Positions 29,969 through 36,190 of a stretch of 36,190 nucleotides of DNA are shown here, in pieces (position 1 is the first letter of the stretch; each line of letters begins with the position of its first letter). Source of the DNA: Acidaminococcus sp. GTDB taxonomy: Bacteria > Bacillota > Negativicutes > Acidaminococcales > Acidaminococcaceae. The notes below the pieces were generated by a model that was not told the origin of the DNA, did no database searches, and saw nothing but the letters and a program-made list of their open reading frames with translations. Where the stretch lies: NCBI GenBank assembly GCA_019416065.1, contig DXYB01000019.1:1-36190 (forward strand), in the 5' to 3' direction. A program made the position numbers and the translations under genes.

Positions 29969-30907
29969 ATGTCACGGGAAACGGAACGACTAATCAAGGA
30001 AATGCATAAGTACATTAATGAAAAAACGCATGGGGAAGTTCCTACGAAAGAGGAACTAAACAAATTGATGAAGGAGTTTATGGAACTACACCACTTAATG
30101 CCTCAGGGGGCTATCACAGAAAAGAATGCAACCACAGCGGATGATTTCTTGGAATTGGCGGCTGATGCAAAATCAAAGAAAAAAGAAGTAGAATATCTGC
30201 AGAAGGCGCTGGCACTGGAGCCTAACAATATTGATGCCGCTGCCCAGCTTCTATTTACAAAACATTTGACGGCAGCCCAATTTTTAGCAGAACTGGATGC
30301 ACTTATTGAAAAAGCAAAGAACCTCTTAAAAGAGGATGGGACTTACCGGGATTCCATGGGAGCATTCTGGGGTGTAGTGGAGACCCGCCCTTATATGCGC
30401 TTGTTGCAATTGCGAGTTGAATGGCTGCAGCGCTGCGGAATGATTGGGCTGGCCCTACGACAGGCCCAGGAAATGTTGAAGTTAAACCCAAATGATAATC
30501 AGGGGATCCGGTATATTTTGATGCCATTATATGTATGGATGGAAGATGAAATTCATGCAAGAAAATTAGTCGGACAGAACAAAGACGAGAAAAATTCAGC
30601 GTTTTTCCAGTTGCCGCTTAGCGTGTTGTATTTCTCTCTGGGACAATGGGATAAAGCAAAAGGCATTTTGCTGGAGATGGCCGACACCTATACCCTGACG
30701 GCTATGCGGAAATTTGTACGGGCTGCCTCTACGCAGGACGACGATGTTCTGGAGAATAGATCCCCGTATGGGTACCAACGCGGTCATTTCAGTGAATTGC
30801 AGGATGCTTATTATGTAGGAAGCAATCTGTACCTGTTCCATTTGCCCTATTTTGAATGGGCAGAGGAGATTTTAAAAGGGAGCCGTGCTAAGAGAGGGAA
30901 AAAGTAA
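29969..30907 (+). CDS. TPR-like protein of unknown function
   Basis: Soluble helical protein of 312 residues. It has a charged N-terminal region, then helical-repeat segments YLQKALALEPNNIDAAAQLL and LRQAQEMLKLNPNDNQGIRY, which fit TPR-type units. The FWGVVETRPYMRLL stretch is a recurring motif of a bacterial TPR family sometimes found with SEC-C or pRiA4b-ORF3-like domains (recollection). ATG at 29969 is used because AAGGAGG lies seven bases upstream; the in-frame TTG at 29963 is rejected. No membrane or signal segment. A partner-binding scaffold is possible, but function is not inferable. Confidence 0.8.
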   Translation: MSRETERLIKEMHKYINEKTHGEVPTKEELNKLMKEFMELHHLMPQGAITEKNATTADDFLELAADAKSKKKEVEYLQKALALEPNNIDAAAQLLFTKHLTAAQFLAELDALIEKAKNLLKEDGTYRDSMGAFWGVVETRPYMRLLQLRVEWLQRCGMIGLALRQAQEMLKLNPNDNQGIRYILMPLYVWMEDEIHARKLVGQNKDEKNSAFFQLPLSVLYFSLGQWDKAKGILLEMADTYTLTAMRKFVRAASTQDDDVLENRSPYGYQRGHFSELQDAYYVGSNLYLFHLPYFEWAEEILKGSRAKRGKK

Positions 30908-30974
30908 CGAAACGCTTAAAATGTTGTTATAATACCGGATTATTTCCTCGTGGTTTCGTACAATCCAAGTAAGG

Positions 30975-31184
30975 ATGAGATTTTCCTACAGGGTACGACA
31001 ATGCGGGATTTGCCAGGCAGAAACCAATCCGGAAAAGAGTGAGGTCTTGTACGAGTGCGGAGATTGCGGCGCTACGTATTGTGACGACTGTGCCGAGTCC
31101 GGTTGTCCCCAGTGCGGAGCCCCCTTCAGCCATGCCCATCCCGTTGAGCGTAGTGGCAGCAGTTGGAATCCTAATATGGGGTAA
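30975..31184 (+). CDS. Eight-cysteine mini zinc-binding protein
   Basis: A 69-residue protein with four CxxC pairs: C10/C13, C28/C31, C36/C39 and C44/C47 (CGIC, CGDC, CDDC, CPQC). The spacing 14-4-4 between pairs suits two zinc ions in a RING/treble-clef-like or rubredoxin-like fold, and His residues follow at 53 and 55. The start has only AAGTAAGG close before ATG 30975, a weak RBS. A strong terminator follows directly, supporting a real small gene. No homolog is recognised; an RNA/DNA- or protein-binding zinc module is possible. Confidence 0.7.
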   Translation: MRFSYRVRQCGICQAETNPEKSEVLYECGDCGATYCDDCAESGCPQCGAPFSHAHPVERSGSSWNPNMG

Positions 31185-31196
31185 AAAGTTCTTTCG

Positions 31197-31235
31197 ATAG
31201 GGTACGAGGTATGATGACTCGTACCCTATTTTTTT
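31197..31235 (+). terminator. Terminator after the zinc protein gene
   Basis: ATAGGGTACGAG / CTCGTACCCTAT perfect 12-bp stem followed by T7. Confidence 0.93.
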
Positions 31236-31244
31236 AATAAAAAC

Positions 31245-31273
31245 TTGACAAAAGAAAGGATACGCAGTATGAT
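31245..31273 (+). promoter_or_regulatory. Promoter of the MarR gene
   Basis: TTGACA (31245-31250), 17-base spacer, TATGAT (31268-31273). Confidence 0.88.
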
Positions 31274-31285
31274 GCATATACATCA
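31270..31285. promoter_or_regulatory. Probable MarR operator
   Basis: TGATG-CATATA-CATCA inverted repeat overlapping the -10 and the start site of the MarR promoter; the position suits autorepression. Confidence 0.55.
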
Positions 31286-31299
31286 ATAAGGAGGGGATT

Positions 31300-31722
31300 A
31301 TGGGAAAACGCATTACGAATACTGTTTGTCATTGCTTGAAGATGCGCAGAAGTGCAGAAAATGTGATCCACTATTATGACGCAGCTTTGCAAGCCAGTGG
31401 AATTACTGTTCGGCAATACTCCCTTCTCTATCAGATACAAATTCATCCTGGATGTACTGTTAGGGAGCTTTCGGAGGCAACGGAATTGGATCGATCCACT
31501 CTTGCTAGAAGTTTAAAAAGTCTTTTCCGTAGCGGTTATATTGTGGATAAAAAGGAGCCTGGTACGCGGGATAGCAATTTGCATTTGACAGCTGAGGGAG
31601 CAACAGTTTGTTGCCATGCGGGAAAATTGTGGGAAACGGCACAACAAACTTATGAAGCAAAAATTGGTAAGGAAACTGTGAATCAATTGGAAACGGCATT
31701 GTTAAAATTGCAGTACCTATGA
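31300..31722 (+). CDS. MarR-family transcriptional regulator
   Basis: Winged-HTH regulator of 140 residues. ITVRQYSLLYQIQIHPGCTV, then ELSEATELDRSTLARSLKSL, then the wing DKKEPGTRDSNLHLTAEG are the MarR fold in order. Three Cys residues (two in the N-terminal VCHCLKM region, plus VCCH later) could sense oxidants, as in OhrR/MosR-type members (inference). RBS AAGGAGGGG precedes ATG 31300. A flavin-reductase-like gene follows 51 bases on and is the likely target. Confidence 0.9.
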   Translation: MGKRITNTVCHCLKMRRSAENVIHYYDAALQASGITVRQYSLLYQIQIHPGCTVRELSEATELDRSTLARSLKSLFRSGYIVDKKEPGTRDSNLHLTAEGATVCCHAGKLWETAQQTYEAKIGKETVNQLETALLKLQYL

Positions 31723-31773
31723 TACTGCTTTTTTCTAAATAAAATATTGTATATGCAACAAACGGAGGCTATC

Positions 31774-32250
31774 ATGGCTAACGTAGGAAAAGAATTGGGT
31801 ATTTTTACTGCTGGCACTTCTGCACATTACAATGGTTGTACCGTCATGTACGGAGCAGAAGGCATGATTTGGAGTAAAGATGTTTATTTTGCATTCATTA
31901 AACCAGAGAGATATACCTGGCAGTTTGTAAAGGAAAATGGCTATTTTACCGTATCCTATTTTCCAAAAGAGCGGAACGATGTTCACAAGGTTTATGGGTT
32001 TAAATCTGGCCGGGATATGAATAAAGAAAAAGCCGCAGGGATTACACCAGAAGTTCTAGCTGATTATGATGCGGTTACCTATCAAGAGGCTAATGATATC
32101 TACGTGTGCAAAATTATTTATGTGGAACAAATGAAGCGAGATAAGGAGCCCGCGGACGTGGTAGCAAAATACAATGATCCCACCGATATTATTTATGGTG
32201 AATCCCACTATATGATTATCGGGGAAATCGTACAACGGATACGGCGATAA
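31774..32250 (+). CDS. Flavin-reductase-like FMN-binding protein
   Basis: A 158-residue protein of the flavin reductase-like (FMN-binding split barrel) family. GMIWSKDVYFAFIKPERYTW (FMN phosphate region), NGYFTVSYFPKE and the GFKSGRDMNKEKAAGITPEV block match the common bacterial type. ATG at 31774 follows AACGGAGGC; an upstream ATG at 31747 has no RBS. Probably reduces or binds FMN in response to a compound sensed by the upstream MarR. Substrate unknown. No terminator is obvious before the next promoter. Confidence 0.87.
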   Translation: MANVGKELGIFTAGTSAHYNGCTVMYGAEGMIWSKDVYFAFIKPERYTWQFVKENGYFTVSYFPKERNDVHKVYGFKSGRDMNKEKAAGITPEVLADYDAVTYQEANDIYVCKIIYVEQMKRDKEPADVVAKYNDPTDIIYGESHYMIIGEIVQRIRR

Positions 32251-32285
32251 AGGAAAGAAGGAGAAGGCACAATTCGAGATGTTTT

Positions 32286-32382
32286 TATAAAAGTGTGGAG
32301 TTCCACACGAAAATATCTATAATTACTGGCAAAAAATCACACTTTTATATATAATAAGGTGTAGAAAATCACACTTTTATAT
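32286..32382 (+). repeat. Iterated CACACTTTTATA repeats and GTGTGGA palindrome upstream of the DUF4143 ATPase
   Basis: An 18-base direct repeat AAAATCACACTTTTATAT is at 32333-32350 and 32365-32382. A third, inverted copy of its core, TATAAAAGTGTG, is at 32286-32297. It runs into the palindrome GTGTGGA-GT-TCCACAC (32293-32308). The copies flank the predicted -10. Probable autoregulatory operator. Confidence 0.8.
32326..32355 (+). promoter_or_regulatory. Putative promoter of the DUF4143 ATPase gene
   Basis: CTGGCA (32326-32331), 18-base spacer, TATAAT (32350-32355), overlapping the first direct repeat. Confidence 0.45.
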
Positions 32383-32399
32383 GTAGAGGCGGTGGTCAT

Positions 32400-33749
32400 A
32401 TGGAGCGGGATGCATTGCAGTCCTTGGTGGCATGGAAACAATCCCCCTATCGTAAACCCTTATTGCTTAAAGGGGCCCGGCAGGTAGGAAAGACCTGGCT
32501 CTTAAAAGAGTTTGGGAAGCGGGAATACAAAAATGTATGCTATATTAACTTTGATGAAGAGCCGGAGCTGGCGGATTTCTTCCGAGCGACAAAGAAAATT
32601 GAGCGGCTTTTGCCCAACTTGGCCATTGCCAAGCAGCAGCAAATTGTACCTGGAGAGACCCTCTTGATTCTGGATGAAATACAAAATGCCCCGGAAGCCC
32701 TCAATTCTCTAAAGTATTTTAAAGAAAATGCTCCGGAATACCATGTGGCGTGTGCAGGTTCTTTGCTGGGGGTTGCGCTGGCTAAGCCGTCTTCTTTTCC
32801 CGTGGGGCAGGTGGATTTTTTGACCATTTATCCTATGACCTTTTTAGAATTTCTCCGTGCACTAGGGCTAGAACAGTATGCAGAGTACTTACAGCAGCAA
32901 GAACTGGAAGAGATTCCTGGGCCGTTTTTCACTCCCCTGGTAGAAAAACTAAAAACGTACCTCATTACTGGCGGAATGCCGGAAGTGGTACAACAATGGG
33001 CCCAAACCCAATCTCCAGCGCTGATTCAAACAACCTTGCTTAATATTTTAACCGCGTATGAGCGGGATTTTGCCAAGCATCCGGATACCAAGGAATATCC
33101 CAAAATTTCTCTGGTGTGGCAATCGTTGCCCTCTCAATTGGCCAGAGAAAACAAGAAATTTCTCTACAGTGCTGTGAAAGAAGGCGCCAGGGCACGGGAA
33201 TACGAAGATGCCCTGCAATGGCTGCGCAATTCACAGGTTATCTATAAGATCTATCGAGCAAAGGCACCGGGGCTCCCTTTATCCGCCTATGATGACTTAA
33301 GCGCTTTTAAGATTTATCTTTCTGATGTCGGTCTGCTGCGTCGCTTGTCGGAGTTGGAGCCCTCCGTGTTTGCAGAGGGAGACCGACTTTTTACGGAATT
33401 TAAGGGAGCTCTCACAGAAAATTTTGTGCTCCAGTCTTTGCTACCCCAAGTTGATAGTATGCCCCGCTATTGGGCACGGAACAACCCGTCCTATGAAGTG
33501 GATTTTGTGACCCAATGGAAAAATGAAATTATCCCCATGGAAGTGAAGGCAGGTACCCATGTGGAGAGCCGCAGTTTAAAGAAATACGAGGAACAGTACC
33601 CTAAAGAAACAAAACTGAAAGTCCGTTTTTCTTTAAACAACCTTAGGTTGGATGGGAATTTGCTCAATATCCCACTTTTTATGGCAGATCAAGCTAGCCG
33701 ACTGATTGCGCTAGGGATGGAGGCAGTAAAAGCCCCGACTTCTTTCTAA
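32400..33749 (+). CDS. AAA ATPase with DUF4143 (AAA_14 family)
   Basis: ATPase of 449 residues. It opens KPLLLKGARQVGKTWLLKEF with Walker A GARQVGKT (25-32), and Walker B is LLILDEIQNA (88-97). The arginine/sensor region ACAGSLLGVAL and ITGGMPEVVQQW are typical of AAA_14-DUF4143 proteins. The C-terminal DUF4143 region carries YEVDFVTQWKNEIIPMEVKA, a PD-(D/E)XK-like core (D, then E-x-K). ATG at 32400 follows GAGGCGGTGG. The family is abundant in gut anaerobes and functionally obscure. It is a second, unrelated-sequence counterpart of the DUF234 ATPase at 21948 with the same general layout. The terminator overlaps its stop codon. Confidence 0.9.
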   Translation: MERDALQSLVAWKQSPYRKPLLLKGARQVGKTWLLKEFGKREYKNVCYINFDEEPELADFFRATKKIERLLPNLAIAKQQQIVPGETLLILDEIQNAPEALNSLKYFKENAPEYHVACAGSLLGVALAKPSSFPVGQVDFLTIYPMTFLEFLRALGLEQYAEYLQQQELEEIPGPFFTPLVEKLKTYLITGGMPEVVQQWAQTQSPALIQTTLLNILTAYERDFAKHPDTKEYPKISLVWQSLPSQLARENKKFLYSAVKEGARAREYEDALQWLRNSQVIYKIYRAKAPGLPLSAYDDLSAFKIYLSDVGLLRRLSELEPSVFAEGDRLFTEFKGALTENFVLQSLLPQVDSMPRYWARNNPSYEVDFVTQWKNEIIPMEVKAGTHVESRSLKKYEEQYPKETKLKVRFSLNNLRLDGNLLNIPLFMADQASRLIALGMEAVKAPTSF

Positions 33750-33766
33750 AAGAAGCCGGGGCTTTT
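33728..33766. terminator. Bidirectional terminator between the ATPase gene and nfnB
   Basis: AAAAGCCCCG-A-CTTCTTT / AAAGAAG-C-CGGGGCTTTT, a nearly perfect 18-bp stem spanning the ATPase stop codon; T-runs on both strands. Confidence 0.9.
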
Positions 33767-33797
33767 CAAAGGTTGTATGGAGTTGTACTAGGTTGTT

Positions 33798-35192
33798 TTA
33801 CTTTTTGTTTAGCATGTAGTCAGCCATAGCATGGGCGGCCCGTTTGCCGGCGCCCATGGCAAGGATTACGGTGGCGGCACCGGTAGCGGCATCACCACCG
33901 GCATAGACACCGGGGATATTGGTGGCGCCAGTTTCCGGATCGGCGGCTACACAGCCTTTTTTGGTGTGTTCCAGATCTGGCGTTCCTTCACTGCTCATGG
34001 GGTTGGGGCGCGTGCCCAGGGCCATGATGACCATGTCGCAGTCCAGCTCATATTCGCTACCAGGAATGGGCACGGGACGACGACGTCCGGAAGCATCCGG
34101 TTCTCCCAGCTCCATCTTTTGGCAGGTCAGGGATTTCACCCGGCCGTTTTCATCGCCCTGGATGGAAATCGGAGCCGTGAGGAAATCAAACACAATGCCT
34201 TCTTCTTTGGCATGATGAATTTCTTCCAGTCGGGCGGGCAGTTCCGCTTCGCCCCGACGGTAAACGATGTGTACGTCCGCTCCCAACCTCTTGGCACAGC
34301 GGGCCGCATCCATGGCCACGTTCCCGCCGCCGATGACGGCGGCTTTTTTGCTTTTTAATACCGGGGTCATGCTGTCGGGATCGTAGGCTTTCATCAGGTT
34401 GATCCGGGTCAGGTATTCGTTGGCGGAGTACACGCCCACCAGTCCTTCTCCCGGGATATTCATGAACATGGGAAGCCCTGCACCGCTAGCCACAAAAATG
34501 GTTTCATAGCCGTCTTCCAACAGCTCTGGAATGGTTAAGATCTTGCCGATCACCATATCGGTTTCAAAATCCACGCCCAATTTTTTCAATTTATCCACTT
34601 CGGCTTGGACGATGGACTTGGGCAGACGGAATTCGGGAATGCCATAGCTTAAAACGCCGCCCGCTTTGTGGAAGGCTTCAAACACCGTGACGGAAAAACC
34701 CTTCCGGGCCAGTTCGCCGGCACAGGTAAGGCCAGCAGGGCCGGAACCGATGACCGCTGCTTTATGACCATTGGGTTTTTCCACCCCTTCTGGTTCAATG
34801 TGGTTGGCAGCAGCCCAGTCAGAGACAAAGCGCTCTACTCGGCCAATGGCGACGGGCTCTTGTTTTAAGCCACGAATACAAACGCCTTCGCACTGGTTTT
34901 CCTGGGGACAGACCCGACCAGAAATCCGGGGCAGGGCATTGGCAGCGGACAAGATTTCATAGGCCCCTTTAAAGTCTTCTTCGGCCACCTTGTGCAAAAA
35001 TTGGGGAATAGGAATGCCTACGGGGCAGCCGGATACACAAGCCGGCTTTTTGCACTGCAGACAGCGCTTGGCTTCATTTACAGCCTGTTCCGGGGTATAC
35101 CCCTGGGCTACTTCCAAAAAGTTATGGTTGCGTACATCCGGTGCCTGGGCCGGCATGGGGGTACGGGTGGGTTGCATATTGGGTTTAAGCAT
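33798..35192 (-). CDS. nfnB: NfnB: large subunit of NADH-dependent ferredoxin:NADP+ oxidoreductase
   Basis: Flavin/Fe-S large subunit of the electron-bifurcating transhydrogenase Nfn, a homolog of the glutamate synthase small subunit, 464 residues. N-terminal Fe-S cysteines are C44, C47, C52 and C56 (CLQCKKPACVSGCPVG) and C95, C101 and C105 (VCPQENQCEGVCIRG). The FAD site is AVIGSGPAGLTCAGELARKG, and the NADPH site is AAVIGGGNVAMDAARCAKRL. ATG at 35192 is chosen because AGGAGGTG precedes it; the upstream extension to 35285 would overlap nfnA. Pairing with the NfnA gene (8-base overlap) favours Nfn over a true glutamate synthase subunit, since no GltB is present. Confidence 0.9.
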   Translation of the reverse strand: MLKPNMQPTRTPMPAQAPDVRNHNFLEVAQGYTPEQAVNEAKRCLQCKKPACVSGCPVGIPIPQFLHKVAEEDFKGAYEILSAANALPRISGRVCPQENQCEGVCIRGLKQEPVAIGRVERFVSDWAAANHIEPEGVEKPNGHKAAVIGSGPAGLTCAGELARKGFSVTVFEAFHKAGGVLSYGIPEFRLPKSIVQAEVDKLKKLGVDFETDMVIGKILTIPELLEDGYETIFVASGAGLPMFMNIPGEGLVGVYSANEYLTRINLMKAYDPDSMTPVLKSKKAAVIGGGNVAMDAARCAKRLGADVHIVYRRGEAELPARLEEIHHAKEEGIVFDFLTAPISIQGDENGRVKSLTCQKMELGEPDASGRRRPVPIPGSEYELDCDMVIMALGTRPNPMSSEGTPDLEHTKKGCVAADPETGATNIPGVYAGGDAATGAATVILAMGAGKRAAHAMADYMLNKK

Positions 35193-36039
35193 GGCGGACA
35201 CCTCCTGTGAGACGGCACAGATGTTCTTCCCGTTCTTTGTCTTCAAAATATTTGTAAGAACGGTTCCGGGCAATGGCTTCATCAAAGTCTACGGTATGGC
35301 CGTCAAAGTCCGGCCCATCCACACAGGCAAATTTGATTTCCCCGCCTACGGTGAGACGACAGCCGCCGCACATGCCAGTGCCATCAATCATCAGAGGGCT
35401 CATGCTCACGGTGGTAGGAATGTTATATTTCTCGGTGAGCTTGGAAGCAAATTTCATCATTACTAAGGGCCCAATGGCAAAGACGTGGTCATATTGGTTC
35501 CCTTCTTTGATGAGGTCTTCCAGTTTATTGGTCACAAAGCCATGGGTACCATAGGTGCCATCATCAGTGCAGATGTACAAGTTGGTGGACGCTTCTTTCA
35601 TGTCCTCTTCCAGAATCACCAAATGCTTGGTTTTAAAGCCGCCGATAAGGTCCACCTGGTTGCCAGCTTCATGCAGGGCTTTCGCAACCGGCAAGGCAAT
35701 GGCACAGCCTAGTCCACCGCCTAATACGGCCACCCGGCCCGTATATTTTTTGATGGGGGTGGGTTTTCCCAGGGGGCCTACAAAGTCAGCCAGGCAATCT
35801 CCTTCCTGGAGCTGATCCAGGTCAATGGTGCTGGCCCCGGCTTTTTGGAAGACTACGGTCACTAGATCTTCCGTATGACTGGAGATGGTGAGCGGAATCC
35901 GTTCCCCTTCGGCATTATCCCGGAGAATAATAAATTGCCCCGGCTGTGCCTTTTTGGCAATCAGCGGTGCATACACGGAAATGGATGAAATTTCCGGGGT
36001 CAATACTTTCTTATGTACAATTTCGTATTTTTTTGGCAT
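35185..36039 (-). CDS. nfnA: NfnA: small subunit of NADH-dependent ferredoxin:NADP+ oxidoreductase
   Basis: FAD/[2Fe-2S] NAD(H)-binding subunit of Nfn (also called SudA), 284 residues. FAD-binding is indicated by ERIPLTISS, the NAD region by GRVAVLGGGLGCAIALPVAK. The iron-sulfur loop has D219 and C224, C227 and C239 (LMIDGTGMCGGC, KFACVDGPDFDGH). An Asp plus three Cys ligand set is the Nfn hallmark (established for the family). ATG at 36039 follows GAAGGGGAGAAG. With NfnB it balances NADH, NADPH and ferredoxin in fermentative anaerobes. Confidence 0.92.
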   Translation of the reverse strand: MPKKYEIVHKKVLTPEISSISVYAPLIAKKAQPGQFIILRDNAEGERIPLTISSHTEDLVTVVFQKAGASTIDLDQLQEGDCLADFVGPLGKPTPIKKYTGRVAVLGGGLGCAIALPVAKALHEAGNQVDLIGGFKTKHLVILEEDMKEASTNLYICTDDGTYGTHGFVTNKLEDLIKEGNQYDHVFAIGPLVMMKFASKLTEKYNIPTTVSMSPLMIDGTGMCGGCRLTVGGEIKFACVDGPDFDGHTVDFDEAIARNRSYKYFEDKEREEHLCRLTGGVRHA

Positions 36040-36091
36040 AAGCGCTTCTCCCCTTCTAGCAGTTGTTGCATGGCAAAATATCTATGGTTTC

Positions 36092-36119
36092 ATCTTATCA
36101 TAAATTGAAAATGTGTCAA
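36092..36119 (-). promoter_or_regulatory. Promoter of nfnAB
   Basis: On the minus strand: TTGACA (36119-36114), 16-base spacer, TAAGAT (36097-36092), about 50 bases before the nfnA start. Confidence 0.7.
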
Positions 36120-36190
36120 TGACTATTACGAGAGGCGACGGCGTTAGTTTTTTGTTAGTTGGATATGGTTAGAGATTCCCCTTGGGTATA

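Noticed and set aside
32333..32382. Two 18-base direct repeats considered as a mini CRISPR array
   Set aside because: Only two copies plus an inverted half copy, the spacer contains the promoter, and no cas genes are present; regulatory repeats are more likely.
33831..34358. 175-residue plus-strand frame rich in Gly opposite nfnB
   Set aside because: Composition reflects the complement of Ala/Pro-rich nfnB codons; no RBS or domain.

Overview
The window reads as the chromosomal replication-origin region of a Gram-negative-type Firmicute of the class Negativicutes, most likely Acidaminococcaceae (Acidaminococcus or a close relative). The grounds are indirect: the gene order around rpmH, the Clostridia/Negativicutes-like proteins (YidC, KhpB, MnmE, NfnAB, MalY/PatB-NhaC pairs), strong AGGAGG ribosome sites and consensus sigma-A promoters. 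No 16S gene is present, so the genus is an inference.

Layout. Bases 1-1500 hold a short, divergent dnaA on the minus strand with its own terminator, followed by a DnaA-box cluster (putative oriC). tRNA-Gly(CCC) and an xpt-pbuX purine salvage pair come next on the plus strand. From about 3.7 to 8.2 kb lies an accessory block on the opposite strand bias: a truncated FMN reductase fused to a transposase tail, a MATE pump, an aldo/keto reductase and its divergent LysR regulator, 20-bp-period IS-end-like repeats, and a scrambled hsdR/hsdM pseudogene. At 8.3-12.9 kb is an apparent operon of an asparaginase, two tandem paralogous GTPases that resemble animal immunity-related GTPases (IRG), and an AbgB-like M20 amidohydrolase. 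At 13.0-19.3 kb is the conserved origin-flanking operon rpmH-rnpA-yidD-yidC-khpB-mnmE-mnmG-rsmG. It is followed by a small secreted protein, a perfect parS site inside a 30-bp palindrome, a ParB lacking the usual N-terminal ParA-contact peptide and without an adjacent parA, a DUF554 membrane protein and tRNA-Val(CAC).

From 21.8 kb the window is accessory/metabolic: a DUF234-type AAA ATPase behind a 23-bp inverted repeat, a lone PTS EIIA(Glc)-like protein, a PhzF-family protein, and a locus of NhaC antiporter plus two MalY/PatB C-S lyases around an XRE regulator. In that locus both lyase promoters carry the same pair of upstream motifs at identical spacing. Then follow a TPR-like protein, an eight-cysteine mini zinc protein, a MarR regulator with a flavin-reductase-like protein, a DUF4143-type AAA ATPase behind iterated repeats, and finally nfnAB (electron-bifurcating transhydrogenase) on the minus strand.

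Most notable: the tandem IRG-like GTPases; the duplicated activator-site architecture around the XRE/C-S lyase locus; the domain-I-less DnaA with an altered P-loop, separated from rpmH by about 11.8 kb; and the ParA-less ParB next to its parS. No rRNA, CRISPR array, intact IS or prophage was seen.
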